Positions 1 to 9,172 of a DNA stretch of 64,000 bases are shown in pieces. The position numbers were made by a program, and so were the translations under genes. The notes beneath the pieces are model-generated. The model had not been told where the DNA came from, ran no database searches, and saw only the letters and a list, made by a program, of their open reading frames with translations. Origin of the DNA: Flavihumibacter fluminis (GTDB taxonomy: Bacteria > Bacteroidota > Bacteroidia > Chitinophagales > Chitinophagaceae); the NCBI RefSeq assembly GCF_021491375.1, contig NZ_JAKEVY010000001.1, positions 620,001 to 684,000 of the forward strand. The letters run 5' to 3'. The stretch's first letter is position 1, and each line of letters begins with the position of its first letter.

Positions 1-15
1 TTAGCCTTCTATTAA

Positions 16-54
16 TTTAGTATTACTAAACATATTTTTAGTATTTATTACTAG
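16..54. promoter_or_regulatory. paired TAGTA/TACTA inverted repeats upstream of the phospholipase gene
   Basis: The AT-rich leader holds TTTAGTATTACTAAA (16-30), a perfect 7-base palindrome around one base, and a second TAGTA-N5-TACTA copy at 39-53. Two similar dyads about one and a half turns apart just before a gene suggest an operator. The regulator is unknown. The arms TTTAG/CTAAA also occur before the TonB receptor gene at 50739-50754. Confidence 0.35.
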
Positions 55-92
55 ATTTAAGTAGTTTTTATCATCAACCCATCGCAATCAAT

Positions 93-2600
93 ATGGACAA
101 TCGTCGTGAATTCCTCCGCAAAGCTGCATTGCTTACAGGTACCGCAGGCATTGCAAACAGCCTGCCTGCCTCCATCCAGAAAGCCTTCGCCATTAATCCG
201 GCTCCGGGGTCAACCTACCTGGATGCAGAGCACATCGTTTTTCTGATGCAGGAAAACCGGTCCTTTGACCATTGTTATGGAACCCTTCAGGGTGTGAGAG
301 GATTTAATGATCCCAGGGCGATCACCCTGCGCAATAAAAATAAAGTGTGGGCACAAACTGATGCCAACGGTAATACCTACACGCCTTTCCGGCACGACCT
401 GAAAGACAGCAAAATCACCTGGCTGGGCTCCCTTCCGCATGGATGGAACGATATGACTGAAGCCCGGAATGAAGGGCATCACGACAATTGGCTGGAAGCC
501 AAAAAACCAGGCAGAAAGGAATGCCAGGGGATGCCCCTGACCATGGGCTATTTTGACCGCCGCGATATCCCGTTCTACTATGCATTGGCAGATGCATTTA
601 CGGTTTGCGATCAGCATTTCTGTTCCTCCTTAACAGGCACAACTCCTAACCGGCTTCATTTCTGGACTGGAACCATCCGGGAAAAACATGATCCGAATGT
701 CATAGCCAATGTATATAATTCAGATGTCGATTACGGAAAAGAAGCTACCTGGAAAACCTTTCCGGAATACCTGGAGGATAACGGTGTAACCTGGAAAATC
801 TATCAGAATGAAGTGAGCCTTGAATCCGGCTTTGAGGGAGAAGAAGAAGACTGGCTCGCCAACTTTACTGACAACCCGATTGAATGGTTCAGGCAGTACC
901 AGATCCGTTTTGCTTATGGGCACCGGCAATTCCTTCCGAAAGCTGTTCAGCTACTACCTGGGAAAATAAAAGAAATGCAGGATAAAATCGCAGCCACTCC
1001 TGCTACTGATCCAGGCTTACCCCGCCTGAAGAGGCAATTGGAAGGACTTGAAAAAGGATATGCTTATGCACAAAAAGCGGTCAAGGAATATACCCAGGAA
1101 AATTATGATCGCCTGAGCCAGCGGGAAAAAAACCTGCACGAAAAAGCGTTTAGCGATAACCGTAAGGACCCTGATTACCGGAGCCTGGAAACCATCACCT
1201 ACGATGACAATGGTACAACCAGGTCTATGAAAATACCCAAAGGAGATATACTGTATCAGTTTAGGGAAGATGTAAAAACAGGAAATCTCCCAACTGTTTC
1301 CTGGGTAGTAGCGCCCTCCAATTTTTCCGACCATCCCGGTTCCCCCTGGTATGGTGCCTGGTACCTGAGTGAAGTAATGGACATTCTAACTCAGAATCCG
1401 GAAGTATGGAAGAAAACCATTTTCATCTTAAACTATGATGAAAATGACGGGTATTACGATCACGTTCCTCCTTTTGTGCCACCGAATCCATACCAGCCAA
1501 ACAGCGGTAAAGCTTCCGAAGGGATTAATTGTGAAGAAGAATATGTTCACAAATCTCAGGCCTGGATGAAAGACCCTTCCAAAGCCAAACACCTGGAAGG
1601 GCCTATTGGACTCGGTTTCAGGGTTCCAATGGTTATAGCCTCTCCCTGGTCAAGGGGCGGCTGGGTGAATTCGGAAGTATGCGACCTCACCTCTCCCATT
1701 CAGTTCCTGGAACATTTCCTTTCACACAAAACAGGAAAAAAAATCTATTCAGAGGAGGTAACTGCTTTCCGCCGGACTGTATGCGGCGACCTAACTTCGG
1801 TATTCCGTCCTTACAATGGGGAAACATTAAAAGCACCGGAATCTGTGGACCGGATCAGCTACCTAGAAAGTATTCATAAAGCTCAGTTTAAAGAAATGCC
1901 GAAAGGATTTCATAAACTATCAGCTGCAGAACTGGCCGCACTGAATGCTGACCCAATGGCCTCCCCACATGTACCCGTACAGGAAAAAGGAACCAGACCG
2001 GCTACTCCTATTCCTTATCAGTTGTACGTGAATGGGAACTTCAACAATGGCCAGTTAGAGCTGACATTTGAAAACAGGAAAGATCAGTTTGGAAACAAAA
2101 CAAGCGGCGCACCATTTATTGCGTACGATGCAATAACCAATGTGCCACCTCGAAATTATGTAGTGAAAGCAGGTGATCGCTTAACAGATGAATGGAAACC
2201 CTCATCCGGTGCTATTCATGTAAGAGTTCATGGACCAAATGGTTTTTACCGTGAATTCAAAGATGGAACTGCGAATCCGGGGCTCGAAGTACGCCTCACT
2301 TATGAAGAGCGCAAAGGCAGTAAGCAGCTAACTGGCAATGTGGTTGTGATGATGAAAAATTCATCTTCACGGTCACAGGTAGTCGAAATTACCGATCCCA
2401 GTTATAAAGCAGCCCCGGTTACTAAAAGCATTGCAGCCGGAAAAGCAGCCAGCGTAGTGATAGACCTTAGTAAAAATCAAAACTGGTACGATCTGCTTGT
2501 GCGTATTAAAGGAAATAGCAGCTTTGAACAGCGTTTTGCCGGACACGTAGAAAACGGACAGATCAGCACTACCGATCCTTTGATGGGAGGCGTGGTTTGA
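93..2600 (+). CDS. phosphocholine-specific phospholipase C, Tat-exported
   Basis: This 835-residue protein should cleave the phosphodiester bond of phosphatidylcholine or sphingomyelin outside the cytoplasm. The N-terminus carries a twin-arginine signal (NRREFLRK, residues 3-10, then a hydrophobic stretch ending in AFA at 31-33). The phosphoesterase domain begins with HIVFLMQENRSFDH (47-60), whose Glu-Asn pair is the metal/nucleophile region of the family. NYDENDGYYDHV near residue 450 is the second conserved block. The last ~200 residues match the two beta-rich C-terminal domains of bacterial phospholipase C. Length is normal for the family. It ends one base before the convergent dioxygenase gene. 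Phosphate control is plausible from the family but is not shown here. Confidence 0.9.
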   Translation: MDNRREFLRKAALLTGTAGIANSLPASIQKAFAINPAPGSTYLDAEHIVFLMQENRSFDHCYGTLQGVRGFNDPRAITLRNKNKVWAQTDANGNTYTPFRHDLKDSKITWLGSLPHGWNDMTEARNEGHHDNWLEAKKPGRKECQGMPLTMGYFDRRDIPFYYALADAFTVCDQHFCSSLTGTTPNRLHFWTGTIREKHDPNVIANVYNSDVDYGKEATWKTFPEYLEDNGVTWKIYQNEVSLESGFEGEEEDWLANFTDNPIEWFRQYQIRFAYGHRQFLPKAVQLLPGKIKEMQDKIAATPATDPGLPRLKRQLEGLEKGYAYAQKAVKEYTQENYDRLSQREKNLHEKAFSDNRKDPDYRSLETITYDDNGTTRSMKIPKGDILYQFREDVKTGNLPTVSWVVAPSNFSDHPGSPWYGAWYLSEVMDILTQNPEVWKKTIFILNYDENDGYYDHVPPFVPPNPYQPNSGKASEGINCEEEYVHKSQAWMKDPSKAKHLEGPIGLGFRVPMVIASPWSRGGWVNSEVCDLTSPIQFLEHFLSHKTGKKIYSEEVTAFRRTVCGDLTSVFRPYNGETLKAPESVDRISYLESIHKAQFKEMPKGFHKLSAAELAALNADPMASPHVPVQEKGTRPATPIPYQLYVNGNFNNGQLELTFENRKDQFGNKTSGAPFIAYDAITNVPPRNYVVKAGDRLTDEWKPSSGAIHVRVHGPNGFYREFKDGTANPGLEVRLTYEERKGSKQLTGNVVVMMKNSSSRSQVVEITDPSYKAAPVTKSIAAGKAASVVIDLSKNQNWYDLLVRIKGNSSFEQRFAGHVENGQISTTDPLMGGVV

Positions 2601-3494
2601 TCAGGACGGCAGGGAAGAAATTTTTACTGAAGTCATGGTTAGTGAACCTCCAACCAACTGATCATTAAAAAAATCAATTGTATCTGCAGGTCCCTGTAAT
2701 GCCAGTGAATATAGCAATGGTAAATAATGTTCAGGAGTTGGAATAGCAAGCTGTGCTTCTCTTCCAAGCGAACCGTATTCCATCAAAGCCTTATGATTGC
2801 CTGAAACAATAAGAGATTTAAACTGTTCATTGGCTGCAATTGCCCAATCATATCCAAATCCGGGATCATCGAGCCGGTTCCAGGCAACCATTCGAAGATT
2901 ATGTACCATATTTCCACTACCTACAATCAGAACGCCTTTTTTGCGCAAGGCAACCAATTCCCTTGCCAGTTCATAATGAAACTGTCCGCCTTTGGTATAA
3001 TCAATACTTAACTGTAGAACCGGAATGTTGGCATCCGGATACATATGCCGGATAATTGTCCAGGTACCATGGTCCAACCCCCAGTCGTGGTCCAGTTCTA
3101 CCTGAGTAGTAGTAATCAAATTCGCTGTTTCCTTTGCAAGTTCCGGGTAACCGGGTGCCGGGTATTGAACAGCAAATAATTCATCCGGAAAACCACCAAA
3201 ATCATGAATGGTTCTGGGAAAATCCATTGCCGTAATTTTAGTACCCCTGGTAAACCAGTGTGCTGAAATCACCAGTACTGCTTTAGGTGTGGGAATTTCG
3301 GTTGCCATTTTGGTCCAGCGGCGACTGAATTCCGTATCCTGGATGCCGTTCATGGGAGATCCGTGTCCGATGAACAGGACCGGCATCAAAAAATCCTGAT
3401 CCGGAAGTGTGGAAGTGAAATTTCGGAAGGCCGAAAAACCAGCTATTGACATGATTCCAGTTGTTACTGATTGAATAAATAATTTTCTGTTCAC
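2601..3494 (-). CDS. ygiD: DODA-type extradiol aromatic-ring-opening dioxygenase (YgiD-like)
   Basis: The 297-residue product belongs to the 4,5-DOPA-extradiol-dioxygenase family (LigB-like fold). Metal-binding candidates are His44 in GHGSPMN, His79 in SAHW, the HDWGLDHGTW segment near 136-145 and His198 in GSGNMVHNL. The usual bacterial enzyme is about 265 residues; the extra ~35 N-terminal residues look like a weak signal or anchor segment, as in other Bacteroidota homologues. The start is GTG, chosen because no ATG precedes the conserved part except one inside the hydrophobic segment. A good promoter lies just upstream. The natural substrate is unknown; DOPA is only the family model. Confidence 0.85.
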   Translation of the reverse strand: MNRKLFIQSVTTGIMSIAGFSAFRNFTSTLPDQDFLMPVLFIGHGSPMNGIQDTEFSRRWTKMATEIPTPKAVLVISAHWFTRGTKITAMDFPRTIHDFGGFPDELFAVQYPAPGYPELAKETANLITTTQVELDHDWGLDHGTWTIIRHMYPDANIPVLQLSIDYTKGGQFHYELARELVALRKKGVLIVGSGNMVHNLRMVAWNRLDDPGFGYDWAIAANEQFKSLIVSGNHKALMEYGSLGREAQLAIPTPEHYLPLLYSLALQGPADTIDFFNDQLVGGSLTMTSVKISSLPS

Positions 3495-3508
3495 AGGTAA
3501 CTTTCAAA

Positions 3509-3540
3509 CAAAATTACTGTTGAACACATGCTTCACCCAA
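3509..3540 (-). promoter_or_regulatory. Bacteroidota-type promoter for the ygiD-like gene
   Basis: Read on the minus strand this is TTG (3540-3538), 21 bases, then TAATTTTG (3516-3509). That fits the TTG-N17-23-TAnnTTTG consensus of Bacteroidota primary sigma factors. The element ends 14 bases before the GTG start. Confidence 0.6.
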
Positions 3541-3568
3541 TGCGTTTGGTCAAGAAAAAGGGTTGATA

Positions 3569-4630
3569 TTAATCAAGAGGACGGGTAATATTATATTCCA
3601 CTTCTACCAATTCCAAGTCGCCGTACTGAAATTTGCCATCCGGACGATCATACCACAAACCGGCCCTGGTACCCAATCTATAACCATTAAGTTCCTTATA
3701 ATCAGAAACTGGGGTTAACCATGGATAATTCTTGTAGGTTTTGCCATCTGTTTCAAATCTGTCATTTGAAATAAAATTAACCAACTGACCTTCTGCTGTA
3801 AAATACAAACTGGCGCTTACAGTAAAAGGAGGATTGGTAAAGCGCGCAATAACCACTGTATCATTTACCTGCTCCCATTGAATACGTTTATCAATCAGGG
3901 CAGCCGGGGCAATAAAACAAAAATCATTTAATACCGTAACAGTTTCGGCCTGTTTGAGTTGATCTCCTTTTGCATCAATAATAGGAAACCAGTTTAGCAA
4001 CTTAACATTGAAAACTGCTCCGGAAGTATCATAGCTATGAATACCAGACACCGGCACTCCGGCTTTGGTTGCCGTAAACCGAAAAAAGCGGGATGGTTCT
4101 TCGGTGAAATTATATTGGAGGGTTTTCATTGGCATGTAGGAATCATCCGGATTGGAACGCATACCGCCTTTAAACACGGCCCTGAAATTGAAAACCTTTG
4201 GCTTCCCAACTGAATTCGTGTAACTGAGATATTGTTGTACGATTAAGGGCAAATGCACCAAATCTGCTTCTGTAATGAGTTGCGAACTGTTTGTTGCATT
4301 TATTTTTAATCTTGATTCCACCAATGTATCGAACCTTTTCAGCATCCGAAAAACTCCGAATTCCACCAATACTATTATCAGCAGAAGCAGGTTTATGATG
4401 GTTCCAAAGCGGGCTTCTTTCCAATCAGAAAAGATAAGCCACTGTGAGATCAATATTGCCACGCCTCCTGCAAACCAGGCATAGTTAGCAGCACTAAAAT
4501 ACAGGTAGGCAAAAAGCAGTAGTAAAACTCCGGCTACAACCCAGAGCCATCCAAATTGTGGCGACTTACGTAAACCCAGGAAATGAATTCCGGCATGAAG
4601 CAGTATCAACACCAGGAATAAAATTTTCAT
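3569..4630 (-). CDS. DUF6544 family membrane protein
   Basis: This 353-residue protein has about four N-terminal membrane helices (residues 1-105), then a soluble domain. The soluble part carries the DUF6544 landmarks: LPLIVQQYLSYTNSVGKP near residue 127, KGGMRSNPDD, a WFPIIDAKGD block and a C-terminal LVEVEYN. The family has no known biochemical function; the domain is thought to be a lipid- or ligand-binding fold, which is inference. It lies 28 bases downstream of the oxidoreductase gene on the same strand and may be in one transcript with it and the Crp/Fnr regulator. Confidence 0.75.
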   Translation of the reverse strand: MKILFLVLILLHAGIHFLGLRKSPQFGWLWVVAGVLLLLFAYLYFSAANYAWFAGGVAILISQWLIFSDWKEARFGTIINLLLLIIVLVEFGVFRMLKRFDTLVESRLKINATNSSQLITEADLVHLPLIVQQYLSYTNSVGKPKVFNFRAVFKGGMRSNPDDSYMPMKTLQYNFTEEPSRFFRFTATKAGVPVSGIHSYDTSGAVFNVKLLNWFPIIDAKGDQLKQAETVTVLNDFCFIAPAALIDKRIQWEQVNDTVVIARFTNPPFTVSASLYFTAEGQLVNFISNDRFETDGKTYKNYPWLTPVSDYKELNGYRLGTRAGLWYDRPDGKFQYGDLELVEVEYNITRPLD

Positions 4631-4658
4631 ATTGGAATTTACTACATTCCTTCAACAT

Positions 4659-5237
4659 CTATCTTAAAGCGCGGCCCAATCCAGTCACTTTATCAATCCA
4701 TTTTTTTCTCAATTCGGGGGAAGAAGTTTTTATAATTCCAATAAAGGTCAGTTTTACAGGTTCAATCCCACAAAACATCAGGACAGAATTTTTCAACTGG
4801 TTTACACTGGGCCTTCCGAATACCAGACGGTAGTACCAACCGGGCTGATCAAGTGTAGTAATAATATGGGCAGATTTTCCCTTCAAAAGCTTATCCCACC
4901 AAACAGAATTGGGGCGATACCGAAAAGCCATTCCTGGTAAAAAAAGACGGTCAATAAACCCTTTGGTAATGGCGGGCAACCCACCCCACCAGACAGGATG
5001 CACCCACACCAGGTGTTCCGCCCATTGAATCAGCTTCCATGCTTCCAGTAAATCAGGCTCCAGTTCAATTCGTTTCTGGTAGCCATACGCCAGATTCGGA
5101 TTGAAGTTTAACTCACCAATATTGATTCTTTTAACTTCTGCCCCTGTTTTTGTAGCACCAGCAACATATGCATCAGCCAGGACCTGATTGAACGAGTCCT
5201 TATTCGGATGTCCATTAATTACCAGAATTCGCTTCAT
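4659..5237 (-). CDS. flavodoxin-like NAD(P)H (quinone) oxidoreductase
   Basis: The 192-residue protein is of the NQO1/KefF/MdaB flavodoxin-2 family: an FMN or FAD enzyme that reduces quinones with two electrons. The start MKRILVINGHPNKDSF carries the phosphate-binding loop (GHPNKDS). WAEHLVWVHPVWWGGLPAITKGFIDR is the typical flavin-contact block, and GRPSVNQLKNSVLMFCGI the C-terminal one. I chose the ATG at 5237 rather than a further in-frame start because the conserved strand begins there. It lies 79 bases downstream of a Crp/Fnr regulator, which probably controls it in response to oxidative or quinone stress (inference). Confidence 0.85.
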   Translation of the reverse strand: MKRILVINGHPNKDSFNQVLADAYVAGATKTGAEVKRINIGELNFNPNLAYGYQKRIELEPDLLEAWKLIQWAEHLVWVHPVWWGGLPAITKGFIDRLFLPGMAFRYRPNSVWWDKLLKGKSAHIITTLDQPGWYYRLVFGRPSVNQLKNSVLMFCGIEPVKLTFIGIIKTSSPELRKKWIDKVTGLGRALR

Positions 5238-5316
5238 CTCATTTGGATTATAGTCAATTGAAGATTTGTAGTACCCAAAACTAGAGACTGAGCGAATTAT
5301 AAAAAAGGACAAATGT

Positions 5317-5889
5317 CTATAAAACAAACTCCTTTCGAATCCTGCTTAAATGTCGCTGGGTAATTCCAAGATAGGAAGCGAGATATTGTAACGGAATTTT
5401 TTGAACATATTCCGGCTGGTTCTGTAAAAGATCCTCATACCGTTGCAAAGCAGTAGTTTTCTGCAACTGGAAGATGCGTTTTTCCAATTCAATATATTGA
5501 AGCTCTGCTATTTCTTTTAAAAATTTAGTCCAATTCAAACTATCGTTGGAAAGCTTGTTCAATTCCTGTTTGGAAAATACCAGTAGTTCTACTTCAGAAA
5601 TTGCCTGTAAATTTTCATCGGTTTTATTTCCGGTAATAAAAGATGAATAGGCCGCAATCATGTCATTTGGAAACCTGAAACAATAAGTAATTTCTTCTCC
5701 TGTGTTAGTTGTATAATAGGAGCGTATAAGTCCCGATACTAAAAAACCAACCTCTATACTAACCTGCCCCTCCCGTATAAAAAAATCGCCTTTTTTCAAT
5801 TTTTGGAAACGCACAAAGGCAAGCAAAGACTGAATATCTTCTTCACTCAAATGGCCAACCATTTCTAAATATTGCCGCAAAGCTTTCAT
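5317..5889 (-). CDS. Crp/Fnr family transcriptional regulator
   Basis: This 190-residue regulator has an N-terminal cyclic-nucleotide-binding-like beta barrel (LKKGDFFIREGQVSIEVGFLVSGLIRSYY) and a C-terminal winged helix (LASYLGITQRHLSRIRKE), the DNA-reading helix being TQRHLSRIR. There is no Cys cluster for an Fe-S site, so it is not a true Fnr. The start is the ATG at 5889; a longer frame is open to 5982, but the extra residues are not conserved and overlap a hydrolase remnant. Such short Crp-like regulators in Bacteroidota usually sit beside the oxidoreductase or transporter they control. Confidence 0.85.
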   Translation of the reverse strand: MKALRQYLEMVGHLSEEDIQSLLAFVRFQKLKKGDFFIREGQVSIEVGFLVSGLIRSYYTTNTGEEITYCFRFPNDMIAAYSSFITGNKTDENLQAISEVELLVFSKQELNKLSNDSLNWTKFLKEIAELQYIELEKRIFQLQKTTALQRYEDLLQNQPEYVQKIPLQYLASYLGITQRHLSRIRKEFVL

Positions 5890-5929
5890 TAAATAAATAT
5901 ACAAAGCATACAATCCGAAACACCGCTCT

Positions 5930-6124
5930 TTAATTGGCTCCCTGTATCTCACTAAGTAAATCTTTCCAGATAGAAGCAGCAAATCGCTCCTGGAAAATAC
6001 CAGAATGTCCGATTGATGATACCTGGAAATTTTTTGGATCTAAATGAACCTTACGCACAGCGGCATTACTGTATTTTTCAATCAACCAATCTACTGAATC
6101 AGATGGAGCATAATAATCCTTATA
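5930..6124 (-). pseudogene. remnant of an alpha/beta hydrolase (C-terminal fragment)
   Basis: The minus strand between the regulator and the next gene has 64 open codons ending in TAA at 5930. They read YKDYYAPSDSVDWLIEKY, then later IGHSGIFQERFAASIWKDLL. This matches the C-terminal end of COG4757-type alpha/beta hydrolases, with the catalytic-His region seen as GHSGIF. An in-frame TGA (6127-6125) lies just upstream, and no N-terminal half with a nucleophile Ser is found nearby. I therefore call it a decayed gene. It fills most of the 312-base stretch 5890-6201 that otherwise holds no gene. Confidence 0.6.
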
Positions 6125-6201
6125 TCATCCATAGATCCTCCATTTAATCATTTATATTCTGTAATTTAAGAAGCAGCTACAATCTTTCACAAAAAGTAAC
6201 C

Positions 6202-7239
6202 GTGAACGTATACTCAGTTAATAATACCCATAAACGAAAAAACCGCTTTATCAAAATTACTGGCATCCTGTTGCTTTTGATATTAGCAGGTTTCCTTTCC
6301 TTTAATTTCAGCCCCTGGCCATCTACCCTCCTTATTCGGTATGCGTTTAATAAAGAGGCCGTTAAAATGAATGCGGCATTGGAAAAGCATGTTCCACCTG
6401 GTATTAAAGAAATGAAAGATATTCCATACGATCCTTTAGATCAATCGGTAATGTTGGATCTGTATTTTCCTTCCAATAGAGAAGTGGATTCACCACGGCT
6501 TCCCCTGGTTGTCTGGTTTCATGGGGGAGGACTAATTTCAGGCAATAAGGAACAGGTTGGAAATTATTGTAAAATTCTGGCAGCAAAAGGCTTTGCAGTA
6601 GCATCGGTAGATTATACCATTGCACCGGAAGCCAATTATCCAATTCCCATCCGACAAGCCAATGCTGCACTTGCCTACCTGAGCAGCAGGGCAACTGACT
6701 ACTCTATCAACAACACTAAAATCTTCCTTGCCGGAGATTCTGGCGGCTCCATGATTGCCGCCCAATTAGCCAACCTGCTATCCGACAAGCGTTATGCAGA
6801 TTCTTTGGGCATTCAACCTTCTATTGACCGTTCAGCGTTAGCAGGTATGCTATTGTATTGCGGCATTTACGATATCAGTAATCTGAATCTTTCCGGAAGC
6901 TTTGGTCAGTTTCTTCGAACGGTCCTCTGGGCCTATGGAGGCAGAAAGGATTTTGAAAATCATCCTTCCTTGCATACTGCTTCTGTCTTCAATTACATTA
7001 CCAACAACTTCCCTCCCAGTTTCATTTCTGCTGGCAATAACGACCCTTTGTTACTTCAATCTACCAGCCTGGCCAGAAAATTGGCAGTCTTGCAGGTACC
7101 TGTTGATACTGTATTTTATCCCGCCAATTTTCAACCAGCCTTGCCACATGAATATCAATTCAACCTTGATATAGCTCCGGGGCAACAGGTACTGGATCGG
7201 GCCGTACTTTTTATGCAGCAAGTAGTAAAACAGCATTGA
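6202..7239 (+). CDS. alpha/beta hydrolase, HSL/Aes-like esterase
   Basis: The 345-residue product has an N-terminal membrane helix (about 17-38: ITGILLLLILAGFLSF) that probably anchors it facing the periplasm. The hydrolase part shows VVWFHGGG (oxyanion hole, HGGG) near 103-110, LAGDSGGS (nucleophile Ser of GDSGG) near 175-182, an Asp in NNDPLLL and a His in LPHEYQF near 315. This is the hormone-sensitive-lipase type of esterase or lipase acting on short acyl esters. The start is GTG at 6202; no ATG is suitable before the membrane helix. It converges with the response-regulator gene with 5 bases between them. Confidence 0.85.
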   Translation: MNVYSVNNTHKRKNRFIKITGILLLLILAGFLSFNFSPWPSTLLIRYAFNKEAVKMNAALEKHVPPGIKEMKDIPYDPLDQSVMLDLYFPSNREVDSPRLPLVVWFHGGGLISGNKEQVGNYCKILAAKGFAVASVDYTIAPEANYPIPIRQANAALAYLSSRATDYSINNTKIFLAGDSGGSMIAAQLANLLSDKRYADSLGIQPSIDRSALAGMLLYCGIYDISNLNLSGSFGQFLRTVLWAYGGRKDFENHPSLHTASVFNYITNNFPPSFISAGNNDPLLLQSTSLARKLAVLQVPVDTVFYPANFQPALPHEYQFNLDIAPGQQVLDRAVLFMQQVVKQH

Positions 7240-7244
7240 AAAAT

Positions 7245-7985
7245 CTAGTACATCAGCTTCCTTATATTTTCTGCATATCCCCGGCTGACCTTCAGCGATA
7301 AATCATTCTTCATAACCAGGTAGGTTTCACTCTTTGCCCTATAGAGTTCCCGGATGTGATGAATGTTTACAATAAAAGACCGATGAATCCGGAAAAAAAC
7401 CGACGGATTCAGTCTTTGTTCAAGCACCCCAATTCCAAAATTGCTTAGGTAAAATCCTTCTCCCGCATATACCCTGGTATAATCCTTTTCCGCTTCCAGG
7501 TACATTATTTCATCCGTAGCGAGACTGATCATTTTCTGACCCGCTTCCAAAAAGATACGGTCATAAAATGCGGGAGCAGGCTCTCCGGCACATTCAGCCA
7601 TAGCTGTAATGCGGGCCTGGCTGTATCGATTTTGAAGCTTCGCTTTATCCACCGCCCGCCTGAAACGATCGCGTGTATAGGGTTTAAGTAAATAATCAAC
7701 CGCGTTGGTATCAAATGCCTTCAATGCATATTGGTCATATGCGGTTGTAAACACAATCTGAGGAATGTGAACCAGTTGCCGTATCACCTGGAATCCACTC
7801 AAACAGGGCATCTGAATATCCAGGAATACCAGATCCGGTTCCATCCGATTGATGGCAGCCACAGCCTCCAGCCCATCCCGACACTCACCAATAATCTCCA
7901 GTTCAGGATAGTCATTCAGGTATTGCCGGATAAGGACCCTCGCTGCATCTTCATCATCTATAATCAATACTGTTCCTCGATGCAT
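7245..7985 (-). CDS. LytTR family response regulator
   Basis: This 246-residue protein has a receiver domain (acidic pair Asp10/Asp11, phosphorylated Asp56 in LVFLDIQMP, Lys in YLLKPYT) followed by a LytTR DNA-binding domain (residues ~145-245, with FFRIHRSFIVNIHHI). LytTR regulators bind direct repeats upstream of targets. The gene overlaps the end of its partner kinase by 32 bases, so the two are co-translated. Targets are not evident; the neighbouring lipoprotein operon and esterase are candidates by position only. Confidence 0.92.
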   Translation of the reverse strand: MHRGTVLIIDDEDAARVLIRQYLNDYPELEIIGECRDGLEAVAAINRMEPDLVFLDIQMPCLSGFQVIRQLVHIPQIVFTTAYDQYALKAFDTNAVDYLLKPYTRDRFRRAVDKAKLQNRYSQARITAMAECAGEPAPAFYDRIFLEAGQKMISLATDEIMYLEAEKDYTRVYAGEGFYLSNFGIGVLEQRLNPSVFFRIHRSFIVNIHHIRELYRAKSETYLVMKNDLSLKVSRGYAENIRKLMY

Positions 7986-9069
7986 AATAATGAATAGGGA
8001 TTTTAAAAGAAAAAATTAAACCGGATGGTTTATGCCTGCTGATCTGTATTTTCTCATTATACAATTTCTCCAGCCTTAGCATGGTATTGCGCAATCCAAT
8101 ACCTCCAAACTTTGTCATTGCGCTGAGGTCACCCTCATATCCTATGCCCGAGTCACTTACATAAATTACCACAAAACCGTGGCTTTCCCGGCAGGCTATT
8201 TTGATCTTACCTCCAGTTTTGGAAGGTCCAATTCCATGTTTAATTGCATTTTCTACCAATGGTTGTAACAACATCGGAGGGATCGCTGCATCTGTAACTG
8301 TTTCATCCGCCAGTATCTCCACCTGAAGACGGTGCGTGAATCGCTCTTTTTCCAACGCAAGGTAGTTTTCAATAAATTGCAACTCCGAAGCCAACGGTAC
8401 AAGATCCTCTCTTGTTGAACGCAATGCATAACGAAACGTATCCGCCAGTTTTGCAATCAGGATACGGGTCGCTTCCTGCTCCGGCAGTACCGTTGCACTG
8501 ATACTGTTGAGGGTATTAAATAGAAAATGAGGCTGAATCTGGGCCTTTAGTGCTCCAACTTCAGCCTGATAGGCAAGTGAAAGCAACTCCTTTTCCTTTT
8601 TTATCTGCTGTTGCGAACGGCACCAGAAAAAATACGCATAGAAACCCGAGAACTGGATTACATAAAAAATATAAGGAAGTGCGATATCCATCCAGAGCAT
8701 GGAACGACCTATTTTCATTTCCATCCCTCCTGCTTCCAGCAGCTTATAGGGAAGTATCCCGCCCAATAACAGATAGATGCTAACTGTCAGGAGATGCAAC
8801 CAGATCGTAGCTGAAACAGAACGATCTTTTAGCTTTCGGAAATAAAACCACCATAAAACAGCAATGATTCCAATCCTTACGGCATAACTCACTATTAACT
8901 CAATTCCAACAGCACTGATAAAATGAGCCGTATCGGTTGTTTTTCCGGAAGCATTGTAGGTTAGAATGAAAAAATAAAACAACAGGAATAGCGAGCAGAA
9001 TCCGCTCCAGACAAGTAGTTCACCCAAGGATATTTGCCAAAACAATTTTTTGCTGAATCTACTTTGCAT
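7954..9069 (-). CDS. LytS-type sensor histidine kinase
   Basis: The 371-residue kinase has about four membrane helices in residues 15-150 and no large extracellular domain. A short coiled linker is followed by the His_kinase box AQIQPHFLFNTLNS with the phospho-accepting His181, and an ATPase domain with PLVENAIKHGIG as N-box and DSGIGYEG as G1 box. It phosphorylates the LytTR regulator encoded directly downstream, which overlaps it. The signal is unknown; the membrane part suggests sensing of the membrane or a small ligand. Confidence 0.92.
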   Translation of the reverse strand: MQSRFSKKLFWQISLGELLVWSGFCSLFLLFYFFILTYNASGKTTDTAHFISAVGIELIVSYAVRIGIIAVLWWFYFRKLKDRSVSATIWLHLLTVSIYLLLGGILPYKLLEAGGMEMKIGRSMLWMDIALPYIFYVIQFSGFYAYFFWCRSQQQIKKEKELLSLAYQAEVGALKAQIQPHFLFNTLNSISATVLPEQEATRILIAKLADTFRYALRSTREDLVPLASELQFIENYLALEKERFTHRLQVEILADETVTDAAIPPMLLQPLVENAIKHGIGPSKTGGKIKIACRESHGFVVIYVSDSGIGYEGDLSAMTKFGGIGLRNTMLRLEKLYNEKIQISRHKPSGLIFSFKIPIHYYASRNSIDYR

Positions 9070-9172
9070 ACATTTTGTTACAGATCTAATGTAGGCAAAG
9101 CCTGCCGAGCTTCATTGCACTGTCAGATGAACGGTACTATCCACACACTAATGGTTTCCGAAATTCCTGAAA

